From contig CAYPNM010000032.1 in the NCBI GenBank assembly GCA_964412105.1, positions 1 through 36,585 of the forward strand: a DNA stretch of 36,585 nt, read 5' to 3'. This DNA comes from JAKAGZ01 sp964412105 (lineage in GTDB: Bacteria; Bacteroidota; Ignavibacteria; Ignavibacteriales; Ignavibacteriaceae). Position 1 is the stretch's first letter; each line of letters starts with the position of its first letter. Of the stretch, positions 26,041-32,506 are shown in pieces. Position numbers and translations under genes: made by a program. Under the pieces are notes generated by a model. That model saw nothing but the letters and a program-made list of their open reading frames with translations. It was not told where the DNA came from and made no database searches.

Positions 26041-28257
26041 CTATTTTAGCAGAATCATTTTTTTTGTTTCCATAAAATCCCCGGCCGTTAATCTATAAAG
26101 ATATATTCCACTTGCTGCCTGACTACCATACCTATCCCTTCCATTCCAGTAAACTATATGATAACCTGCAGAAGTCGGACCATTTATCAGGGTTTTAACC
26201 TCTCTTCCCAGCATATCATATATTTTTAATGACATATTAGAATTGCCAGGAATAAAGAATTTTATTGACGTTGATGGATTAAAAGGATTGGGACTATTCT
26301 GCATTAATTCTGCTGTTTGTCCTCCATTAATTGAAACTGCTATTGCATCATAATATTGATAATTCCCGTTGTAATCAATTTGCTTAATCCTGTAAGAAAA
26401 TTTTGTTCCGCCGGTTGGCTGATCAGTAAAAGAATAATTTTTTGGAGAGTTGCTGTTCCCTGCTCCGGACACAAATCCGATCTTTTCATAGGCTAGCGAC
26501 TGATTGCTAATGGCTGATCGTTCAACCTCAAAACCATAATTATTAGTTTCTGTTGCTGTTTGCCAGGATAAATTTACAATTCCATTATTAACTTCAGAGG
26601 AGAAATTTGCTAACTCCACTGGCAAAGCTGTTGGCGGAATAACTCCAAATAATGTAGCCCATCTTCCATCTTCTGTAGAACCTGATAGTACCGTACCACG
26701 CGACATAGCAAACTCGTTGAATACATAAAATGTCTGGTCATCAGATGGATCAACTGATGTTGATGAAAAATCTCCCCATCTATTACTTCCCGCCCCAAAG
26801 GTTCTAATATAATAATCCAATCCAGCCTGGATTGTTTGCGAAGCCTGAATAGTTCCGGCTGCATCGGTAGATAAACGTCCTGCTGCATAAGCTCCTGCGT
26901 ACATGGTCGGAGCCGAAGCAGAAAAACCAATCAAAATTGCATTTGAGGAATTAGCAGCAATTGACGGGTAATAGGTATAGGCACCAGTTGCAATATCCTC
27001 TCCTCCGATATTACCCTGATCCAATAGACTAAGAGATCCTTGAGTATTAATTTCATACCAATGTGCTGTGGCTTGGCCTGCATCTGTCGTACCATTCGGA
27101 GGATTAATAGTATTACAGGCCCATAATGTATTGTTCCTCCAAACAGAGCTCAATAACCGTGAATCACCGGCATCAATAGTGGTTGAAGTGCCCAATTGAG
27201 GGGCATCGCTTGGGAAGTTAGCATGCTTATTACTAATATTCCCAAGGCTTACATAAGTATTAGTAAATGATGGTGAGTTTACCGGATTAGTAACTTGAAT
27301 TACTGAAAGATAATCTGTGTTCCCCGAAACCCAGTTAGCTGAAACAAGATATGTACCTTGTGTAGCACTCAGCGTTCCTATCATCCGCGCAGGCACCGTG
27401 GTCGTAGCTCCAGATAATCCCGCCAAATTAAAATGATCATATACATTTACCGAAGCTATACCTCCTGAATAGAACGGCGTTTTGTTTACAATCCAAAGCC
27501 TGCTTCCGGTATTTGTATCTCTCCAAAAGCTAAACATATTTGCCGTTATGTAAATAGCTTTATCATCAACGGCTAGACGAGGAAAGTCTGCATAGCTAAT
27601 TGAAGTATCAACAAGTATATCAGAATTAATTGCACTAAAGTACCAGGTCCCGGTTGGGTCACTATTTGCTGAAACAGCTAATAATATTCTTGACGTATCT
27701 GAAGGTGAAGTTGTCTGCTCCAAAGCAACAACTACAAATCGATTTGAATATTGATCCCATATTACATTGGGATCAAACGTCGAAGTTACTGGGGAAAGAG
27801 ATTCAAAAAAACTACCGGTAGCAGTTGTCTTATTTTTCCCCAGGCGTTTTGTTGAAAGGAGAGCCCCGGAAGATTTATTAAAGAACTGTATAACCGAATT
27901 AACAATTGAAACCAAATAAGTTGTACCAACCGCACCATTAGGATCGGGCGGTATTTCATAATAGCCAGACTCATTCGCTTGACCATCAAAATTTATTCCC
28001 GATATAGTAGTAAAAGCATTTGAATTGCTAATTTTCTCAGCATTAAGGGAAGAATTTCTTGCAATGTAATTTGATGCCTTCCCTGATCTTTTTGCCTTTT
28101 CAAGCTGGATAAAATATTGTGCGCCGCTTGATAGTCTAGCCTTTCCCAAAGGGATGATATTTTGCTGGGCAAAAGATTGTTGACTTATAAGCAAAAGAAA
28201 AAAGAATAACAATAAGCAGGACATTGTTAAATCAGACTGAAATTTGTAAGGATTCAT
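26041..28257 (-). CDS. large secreted protein with T9SS C-terminal sorting domain
   Basis: This 738-residue exported protein has a signal peptide (hydrophobic core about 12-26, ending SFAQQ). A long beta-rich body starts with FDGQANESGYYEIPPDPNGAVGT and reads like a propeller-like or surface repeat domain. A fibronectin-like segment (ELANFSSEVNNGIVNLSWQTATETNNYGFEVERS) lies at about 545-580. The C-terminus is a FlgD-Ig/T9SS type A domain: NSPNPFNPSTSIKFFI, LKIYDMLGREVKTL, SGIYLYRLTAGDFMETKKM and a terminal LLK. The last domain directs the protein through the type IX system to the cell surface. No enzyme motif stands out. The gap to the convergent GNAT gene is 3 bp. Confidence 0.86.
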   Translation of the reverse strand: MNPYKFQSDLTMSCLLLFFFLLLISQQSFAQQNIIPLGKARLSSGAQYFIQLEKAKRSGKASNYIARNSSLNAEKISNSNAFTTISGINFDGQANESGYYEIPPDPNGAVGTTYLVSIVNSVIQFFNKSSGALLSTKRLGKNKTTATGSFFESLSPVTSTFDPNVIWDQYSNRFVVVALEQTTSPSDTSRILLAVSANSDPTGTWYFSAINSDILVDTSISYADFPRLAVDDKAIYITANMFSFWRDTNTGSRLWIVNKTPFYSGGIASVNVYDHFNLAGLSGATTTVPARMIGTLSATQGTYLVSANWVSGNTDYLSVIQVTNPVNSPSFTNTYVSLGNISNKHANFPSDAPQLGTSTTIDAGDSRLLSSVWRNNTLWACNTINPPNGTTDAGQATAHWYEINTQGSLSLLDQGNIGGEDIATGAYTYYPSIAANSSNAILIGFSASAPTMYAGAYAAGRLSTDAAGTIQASQTIQAGLDYYIRTFGAGSNRWGDFSSTSVDPSDDQTFYVFNEFAMSRGTVLSGSTEDGRWATLFGVIPPTALPVELANFSSEVNNGIVNLSWQTATETNNYGFEVERSAISNQSLAYEKIGFVSGAGNSNSPKNYSFTDQPTGGTKFSYRIKQIDYNGNYQYYDAIAVSINGGQTAELMQNSPNPFNPSTSIKFFIPGNSNMSLKIYDMLGREVKTLINGPTSAGYHIVYWNGRDRYGSQAASGIYLYRLTAGDFMETKKMILLK

Positions 28258-28521
28258 TATGCTTTTAATATAAATAATTAAATAGGAATCTTATTCTAAA
28301 ATTTAGTTTATAGTATTAAATCTATAATTTTTGAATTGCCAAGCTGGCTGAATCTCTTTAGAGTATTTACAATTAACTATGGCATATTATAAAAATAATC
28401 TATATACATCAAATGGAAATAGGTGACAAAACATTATTCTCATCTTCCAGTTTAATAGGCCAGTTTATCATCTGATATTCGAAATTTGGTTTCTCTTTTC
28501 ACTGTTTTGCAGCCGTTTATA

Positions 28522-28538
28522 TCTGCCATTTTGTCAGA
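28522..28538. repeat. imperfect palindrome related to the hairpin at 28613
   Basis: TCTGCCATTTTGTCAGA has TCTG/CAGA arms. Its reverse complement, TCTGACAAAATGGCAGA, differs by one base from the core of the 28613-28631 hairpin. It could be an operator or a mobile short repeat. Confidence 0.45.
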
Positions 28539-28549
28539 CATTTGATCCC

Positions 28550-28582
28550 TACAACCGGCCTACAGGTGGCCTTCACCTGGCC
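28550..28582 (-). repeat. three tandem 11-bp degenerate repeats (minus strand)
   Basis: Read on the minus strand the units are GGCCAGGTGAA, GGCCACCTGTA and GGCCGGTTGTA, directly abutting. They belong to the same repeat type as 53-85, in the opposite orientation. Confidence 0.55.
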
Positions 28583-28607
28583 TTTAAATAGCCCTTAAAT
28601 GATGCGT

Positions 28608-28636
28608 AAAAAGTCTGCCAAAATGGCAGACTTTTT
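28608..28636. terminator. strong hairpin with flanking A and T tracts
   Basis: Twelve paired bases, AAAAAGTCTGCC and GGCAGACTTTTT, surround a 5-base loop. With T-tracts on both strands it could act as a bidirectional terminator. No gene ends nearby on either strand, so an operator or a leftover of a lost gene is equally possible. Confidence 0.5.
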
Positions 28637-28900
28637 ATATAAATATTGCCTGCTTTATGCAGCTTCAGGAATTAAGGTATTGACATATAGGAGTGTTTTG
28701 GTTTGGAAATTTTTCTAAATAGAGTGATATGACATAGACATTCTTAACTGTGAAACAAAAACGACAGTAGTTAAATTATCGCGCAAAGAATTGATCCCAA
28801 TTTAATTTTGATATTCTAATGTACTTTTGCCATATCTAATGGGTGAAAATGGACCGTATTCTCTATTTCAAATGGGAAGATGACCCTAGTCTGTAATAAC

Positions 28901-28931
28901 TTGACAAACATACAGGCAGTATGTAATTTTG
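28901..28931 (+). promoter_or_regulatory. predicted promoter for the tRNA-like array and tRNA-Asn
   Basis: TTGACA (28901-28906), a 17-bp spacer, then TAATTTTG (28924-28931) fit both a general -35/-10 layout and the Bacteroidota TAnnTTTG box. The spacer contains the inverted repeat CATAC...GTATG. The first tRNA-like unit starts 26 bp further on, so the array would be transcribed with the tRNA. Confidence 0.55.
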
Positions 28932-28956
28932 TTTTCCATTTTGAATATGTAAATAT

Positions 28957-29052
28957 TTCACGATAGCTCGATGGTGGTGTATTCGGCTGTTATCCCGATA
29001 AAATCGGGATACAGGTTCGAGTCACCATAGAGTATGTTCTTACAAAATTTAT
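28957..29052 (+). repeat. tRNA-Asn-like 96-bp unit 1 (diverged)
   Basis: The 5' part aligns without gaps to the first 36 bases of tRNA-Asn but has several changes (for example TTCACGA for the acceptor strand). The second part is the same as in units 2 and 3: a palindrome with 9-bp arms TATCCCGAT and ATCGGGATA around AAA (28991-29011), then CAGGTTCGAGTC, then a short AT-rich tail. No cloverleaf can form. Confidence 0.8.
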
Positions 29053-29148
29053 TCCGCAGTAGCTCAATGGTGGAGCATCCGGCTGTTATCCCGATAAAAT
29101 CGGGATACAGGTTCGAGTCACCATAGAGTATGTTCTTACAAAATTTAT
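29053..29148 (+). repeat. tRNA-Asn-like 96-bp unit 2
   Basis: The first 36 bases are identical to tRNA-Asn, through the anticodon (CTGTTA). The 3' anticodon stem and variable loop are replaced by the palindrome (29087-29107). CAGGTTCGAGTC follows, but the 3' T-stem strand and acceptor strand are missing; ACCATAGAGTATG and an AT-rich tail stand in their place. It is identical to unit 3. Confidence 0.85.
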
Positions 29149-29244
29149 TCCGCAGTAGCTCAATGGTGGAGCATCCGGCTGTTATCCCGATAAAATCGGG
29201 ATACAGGTTCGAGTCACCATAGAGTATGTTCTTACAAAATTTAT
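29149..29244 (+). repeat. tRNA-Asn-like 96-bp unit 3
   Basis: This is base-for-base identical to unit 2, with the palindrome at 29183-29203. It ends directly at the first base of the intact tRNA-Asn. Confidence 0.85.
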
Positions 29245-29316
29245 TCCGCAGTAGCTCAATGGTGGAGCATCCGGCTGTTAACCGGAGGGTTACAGGTTCG
29301 AGTCCTGTCTGCGGAG
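29245..29316 (+). tRNA. tRNA-Asn (anticodon GUU)
   Basis: A full cloverleaf forms. The acceptor TCCGCAG pairs with CTGCGGA, the D stem is GCTC/GAGC, and the anticodon stem TCCGG/CCGGA encloses loop CTGTTAA (anticodon GTT at 29277-29279). The variable loop is GGGTT, the T stem ACAGG/CCTGT encloses TTCGAGT, and the discriminator is G. CCA is not encoded. It lies at the 3' end of three defective copies and is followed by a strong terminator. Confidence 0.96.
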
Positions 29317-29320
29317 CTTA

Positions 29321-29346
29321 AGCCCTGATACAACTCAGGGCTTTTT
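29321..29346 (+). terminator. terminator of the tRNA-Asn transcript
   Basis: The stem AGCCCTGA/TCAGGGCT (8 bp) has a 6-base loop and is followed by TTTT. Variants of it recur at 29704, 32353 and 35442, each time behind a tRNA-3'-end-like sequence. Confidence 0.85.
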
Positions 29347-29355
29347 AGTTTTAAA

Positions 29356-29613
29356 ATGAAATATTGTATCTACATATTAAAGTCTCAAACAGCTGATAAA
29401 TATTATACCGGCATTTCCCAAAATCCTCAAAGAAGGCTAGAATATCATAATACAATAGAAAAAGGATTTACTTCCAGATACAGACCCTGGAGGATTGTAT
29501 TTGTAAAGGAGTTTAATTCAAAGCAAGAGGCTATGATGATGGAAAGGAAAATAAAGAACTGGAAAAACAAAAAAATGATTGAAAAGATTTTATTGGGTGA
29601 TATTGAACTCTAG
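29356..29613 (+). CDS. small GIY-YIG nuclease domain protein
   Basis: This 85-residue protein consists of one GIY-YIG domain. The two strand motifs are YIL (6-8) and YYTGIS (16-21). R26/R27 follow in PQRRLEYHN, and a glutamate, E63 in MMERKIKNWKN, sits where the metal-binding acid is expected. This matches the stand-alone UPF0213/YhbQ-like group, whose function is poorly known; homing endonucleases and UvrC use the same fold. It starts 10 bp after the tRNA-Asn terminator, and its stop codon directly abuts a tRNA-Asn remnant. That precise flanking hints at a mobile or site-linked gene. Confidence 0.88.
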   Translation: MKYCIYILKSQTADKYYTGISQNPQRRLEYHNTIEKGFTSRYRPWRIVFVKEFNSKQEAMMMERKIKNWKNKKMIEKILLGDIEL

Positions 29614-29693
29614 GCATCCGGCTGTTATCCCGACAAAGTCGGGATACAGGTTCTGCCATTGGCATCCCTTCGGGAGAGTCCTGCTCGCGGAGC
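29614..29693 (+). pseudogene. tRNA-Asn remnant interrupted by two palindromic inserts
   Basis: The sequence resumes tRNA-Asn at GCATCCGGCTGTTA, missing the first 22 bases. It carries a palindrome with arms TATCCCGAC and GTCGGGATA (29626-29646), continues CAGGTTC, is interrupted by about 22 bp (TGCCATTGGCATCCCTTCGGGA), then resumes GAGTCCTG and ends GCGGAGC like the true tRNA. The palindrome differs from units 1-3 by a paired, compensating change. Confidence 0.8.
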
Positions 29694-29703
29694 AAATGTT
29701 TTT

Positions 29704-29727
29704 AGCCCTGAAACTCAGGCCTATTTT
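29704..29727 (+). terminator. degenerate copy of the tRNA-Asn terminator
   Basis: AGCCCTGA-AAC-TCAGGCCT has one mismatch in the stem and is followed by ATTTTATT. It lies behind the tRNA remnant as the intact terminator does behind tRNA-Asn. The 29728-29837 stretch before the kinase leader shows nothing else. Confidence 0.55.
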
Positions 29728-29837
29728 ATTGACCCCTTAATAGATTCAGAGCCTTTTAAAGTTTAAAACCGCGAACTGTTAATTTATTTTCATCAATAAT
29801 AATCTGCTTTTTTATATAGTTCTGCCTTAATTTTCTT

Positions 29838-29897
29838 ATTGCCAAATCCTGTTTATTTCTTTATGTTAAATCAATCCTTTCGTAGCAGGACGCTTAA
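29838..29897 (+). promoter_or_regulatory. conserved 60-bp leader of kinase 1
   Basis: The 60 bases before the kinase 1 start align without gaps to the 60 bases before kinase 2 (32447-32506). Shared blocks are TTGCC, AATCCT, TTTATGTTA, ATCC and GTAGC-GGA. The length is kept exactly, so it likely holds a promoter, an RNA element or a recombination boundary. Confidence 0.5.
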
Positions 29898-32231
29898 ATG
29901 GTCGGCTCAACAATATTACATTATAAAATCCTTGAAAAACTCGGCGAAGGCGGAATGGGTGTAGTGTATCTTGCCGAAGATACGAAGCTTGAAAGAAAAG
30001 TCGCTATCAAGTCTTTACCGAGGCATATCGCCAGTGACTCCGATGAAAGAAAAAGATTTAAGATTGAAGCAAAGGCAGCCGCAAAACTCAATCATCCAAA
30101 TATTGCTACTATTTATGCTATTGAAGAATCGGGCGATGATATATTTATTGTCATGGAATATATAGATGGAATTGAATTAAAAGATAAAATAAAATCTGGT
30201 TCAATTCCTACAGAGGAAGCAATTAACATTGCAATACAAATTGTGGAAGGATTGGAAGCAGCACATAAAAAAGGAATTGTACATAGAGATATAAAATCTC
30301 AGAATATTATGATAACCGATGAAGGCAAAGTTAAAATAATGGACTTTGGTCTGGCGAAGATGAAGGGAGGAATTCAACTAACAAAAGTAGGAAGTACCGT
30401 CGGGACTGTTGCTTATATGTCACCTGAACAAGCAAGAGGGGAGGAAGTTGATCACCGTACGGATATTTGGTCTTTTGGTATTGTACTTTATGAAATGCTA
30501 ACAGGCAATTTACCTTTTGCCGGAGAGTATGACCAGGCTATAGTATATTCAATTTTAAATGAAGAACCTGAATTAGAAAAGAATATTCCGGACGGACTAA
30601 AATTAATAATTGATAAAGTTCTCGAAAAAAATCCGGATGATAGATATCAGGACAGTAAAGATTTGGTTTCTAATCTTTCATTGTTGGTTCATAGCAATAA
30701 GTCACAATCTCCTACTTATCCCTCTGGAACAAACAAAAAAAATAGAACATCGAGTCGAATAAAAATTATTTCCGGTATTGTGGCCGCTTTTGGAATTGTA
30801 TTAATCATTTTTCTTCTTTTTAGTAATAATGAGAGCAAAATAAAATCGCTGGCAATTCTTCCATTTGAAAATCTGCAAAAGGATTCTTCAGTATCTTATC
30901 TGGCAGATGGCATCCCGGAAAATCTCATTAATCGACTTTCTTCATTCCAAGATGTAAAAGTTTTTGCACGTTCGGCCACATTTAATTTAGATGACACTTC
31001 CAAAAGCATTAACAGCATAAAGAGATTACTAAATCCGGATGCAGTCATTACTGGCCAGTTGATGCAAAACAACGGAGTGTATTACCTAAGTTGCCAATTA
31101 GTAAATACGGAGAACCAGAATCAGATCTGGGGAAATAAGTACGAGCTGACCAATAACAATATATCAAAAATTGAAGATTCCATTATTGCTTCATTAATGA
31201 ATCCGCTGCATATTACTCCGGTAGACAGACCCAAAGGTTTACAGCCAAAGAAGCAGATAAAGCCAGCGGCTTATGCTGAGTACCTAAAGGGAAGATATTT
31301 GAGTTATGGATCCACACCGGAAGAATCGGAAAAAGCTTTAGCACATTTCAGGGCAGCCATCAGGATAGATCCAACCTATGCAGAGGCATATGCCGCCATT
31401 GCCAACGAAAAAATTGTCCAAACTCTTTTCTTAAATGCACCTCAACAAGAGATAATTAACGAAGCAAGAATAGCAATTGAAGCAGCTAAAGCGCTGGATT
31501 CAAACCTTCCTGAGATTTATACATCCGAAGGAGCTTTAAAATTTTATTACTATTGGGATTGGCAAGGTGCAGTTGAATCTTATAAAAAAGCTTTAGAACT
31601 GGACCCGAATAATGCTACCATATATATCAGGTACTCCGCTACATTAGCTGATGTAGGCAGGTACCAGGAAGCTTTACCTCTTGCCGATAGAGCGGTAGAA
31701 CTTGATCCTGTTTCCATTTCAAGTTTGCATAACCTGGGGTGGACAAATCTGGTGGCCAGTAATTTTCAGAAAAGCGTTACTGCATTTGGTAAAGCTCTTG
31801 AGCTACACCCCAATTGGATTTGGGGATATATTAAACAAGCCTATGCATATATTTTTCTGCATGAATATGACAAAGCAATACACAATGCAGGAAAGGCGGA
31901 AATGTTATTTAAAGATGGATGGGGATCTGAATTATTACAGGTAACACTTGCATTTATTTATTCGAAGTGCAATCAAAAAGAAAGAGCCGATGCAGTAATA
32001 AATCGTTTTATGAAATATGCATCTGAAAACACGCTGGAAGATCCATGGGATTTATCTTATATATATTATTTAAAAGGCGACTATCAAAAAGCGTATGTGT
32101 GGGAAGGAAAATCAATTGCGACAAGATCATTTGGGGCTTACCTTTTAAATATTAAGATTTTTTATGATAAAAAATATTTTAACAGCCCTGAGCACCAAAA
32201 GATTTTGGAAAGAATGGGTTTTGAGAAATAA
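29898..32231 (+). CDS. receptor-like Ser/Thr protein kinase with TolB-like and TPR sensor region
   Basis: The 777-residue protein has an N-terminal Hanks-type kinase domain (about 9-262). It shows the glycine loop GEGGMG, K38 (VAIK), the catalytic HRD (129-131) with N136, DFG (149-151) and SPE (175-177), all intact, so it should be active. One membrane helix lies at about 288-308. The outer part begins with a TolB-N/FlgO-like segment (LAILPFENLQKDSSVSYLADG, about 316-430), followed by TPR-type repeats (about 455-720, e.g. AHFRAAIRIDPTYAEAYAAIA). It probably senses a periplasmic signal and phosphorylates cytoplasmic targets. It is paralogous to the gene at 32507 in the kinase domain only. Confidence 0.92.
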   Translation: MVGSTILHYKILEKLGEGGMGVVYLAEDTKLERKVAIKSLPRHIASDSDERKRFKIEAKAAAKLNHPNIATIYAIEESGDDIFIVMEYIDGIELKDKIKSGSIPTEEAINIAIQIVEGLEAAHKKGIVHRDIKSQNIMITDEGKVKIMDFGLAKMKGGIQLTKVGSTVGTVAYMSPEQARGEEVDHRTDIWSFGIVLYEMLTGNLPFAGEYDQAIVYSILNEEPELEKNIPDGLKLIIDKVLEKNPDDRYQDSKDLVSNLSLLVHSNKSQSPTYPSGTNKKNRTSSRIKIISGIVAAFGIVLIIFLLFSNNESKIKSLAILPFENLQKDSSVSYLADGIPENLINRLSSFQDVKVFARSATFNLDDTSKSINSIKRLLNPDAVITGQLMQNNGVYYLSCQLVNTENQNQIWGNKYELTNNNISKIEDSIIASLMNPLHITPVDRPKGLQPKKQIKPAAYAEYLKGRYLSYGSTPEESEKALAHFRAAIRIDPTYAEAYAAIANEKIVQTLFLNAPQQEIINEARIAIEAAKALDSNLPEIYTSEGALKFYYYWDWQGAVESYKKALELDPNNATIYIRYSATLADVGRYQEALPLADRAVELDPVSISSLHNLGWTNLVASNFQKSVTAFGKALELHPNWIWGYIKQAYAYIFLHEYDKAIHNAGKAEMLFKDGWGSELLQVTLAFIYSKCNQKERADAVINRFMKYASENTLEDPWDLSYIYYLKGDYQKAYVWEGKSIATRSFGAYLLNIKIFYDKKYFNSPEHQKILERMGFEK

Positions 32232-32297
32232 AATCGGGAGTGAAAATTTAATTGAAGATTAACTTCTTAAAAATATCTCCTCATTTCTTTTGCATCC

Positions 32298-32343
32298 AGG
32301 ATTTTCAATAAAATAGGTTCGAACATTGTCTATTAGGTGGAGC
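32298..32343 (+). repeat. tRNA-3'-end-like repeat after kinase 1
   Basis: This 46-bp sequence, from AGGATTTTC to GGTGGAGC, recurs at 35392-35437 with few changes. Its second half (AGGTTCGA...TGTCT...GGAGC) resembles the 3' half of tRNA-Asn. Like the tRNA it is followed within 10 bp by a CCCTG/CAGGG terminator. Confidence 0.55.
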
Positions 32344-32352
32344 CCCTATTTT

Positions 32353-32378
32353 AGCCCTGTATTTCAGGGCTTTTTTTT
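32353..32378 (+). terminator. terminator of kinase 1
   Basis: The stem AGCCCTG/CAGGGCT encloses TATTT and is followed by a run of eight T (counting the stem-closing T). The stem is that of the tRNA-Asn terminator with its outer pairs preserved. The following TGACCCCCTA also resembles the text after the 29704 copy. Confidence 0.85.
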
Positions 32379-32446
32379 GACCCCCTATGGGACGTAGAAC
32401 TCCTTGAAAATATCATTTTATCTTTATATGCTATACATAACTTCTT

Positions 32447-32506
32447 GTTGCCTAATCCTTTTTAATTGTTTATGTTATGCATATCCCTCGGTAGCTGGAG
32501 TCAAAA
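32447..32506 (+). promoter_or_regulatory. conserved 60-bp leader of kinase 2
   Basis: This is the counterpart of 29838-29897, ungapped over the whole 60 bases up to the ATG. Confidence 0.5.

Larger units (their letters stand above)
28258..28956. other. 699-bp stretch without a recognisable gene
   Basis: I find no convincing coding region here. It holds two related TCTGCC/GGCAGA hairpins (28522-28538 and 28608-28636), three 11-bp repeats on the minus strand (28550-28582), a TTGACA box at 28680-28685 with no clear partner, and the promoter at 28901-28931. The rest is AT-rich. It may contain the remains of a deleted gene. Confidence 0.5.

Noticed and set aside
28680..28730. TTGACA followed by AT-rich text as a second promoter
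   Set aside because: No -10 or TAnnTTTG at proper spacing and no gene downstream.
28849..28896. Short ORF of 15 codons (MDRILYFKWEDDPSL)
   Set aside because: Too short, no convincing ribosome binding site, no recognisable relatives, and it lies in a decayed gene-free stretch.
28957..29244. Regular 96-bp repeats read as a CRISPR array
   Set aside because: The whole 96-bp unit repeats with no variable spacers, and each unit aligns to tRNA-Asn.
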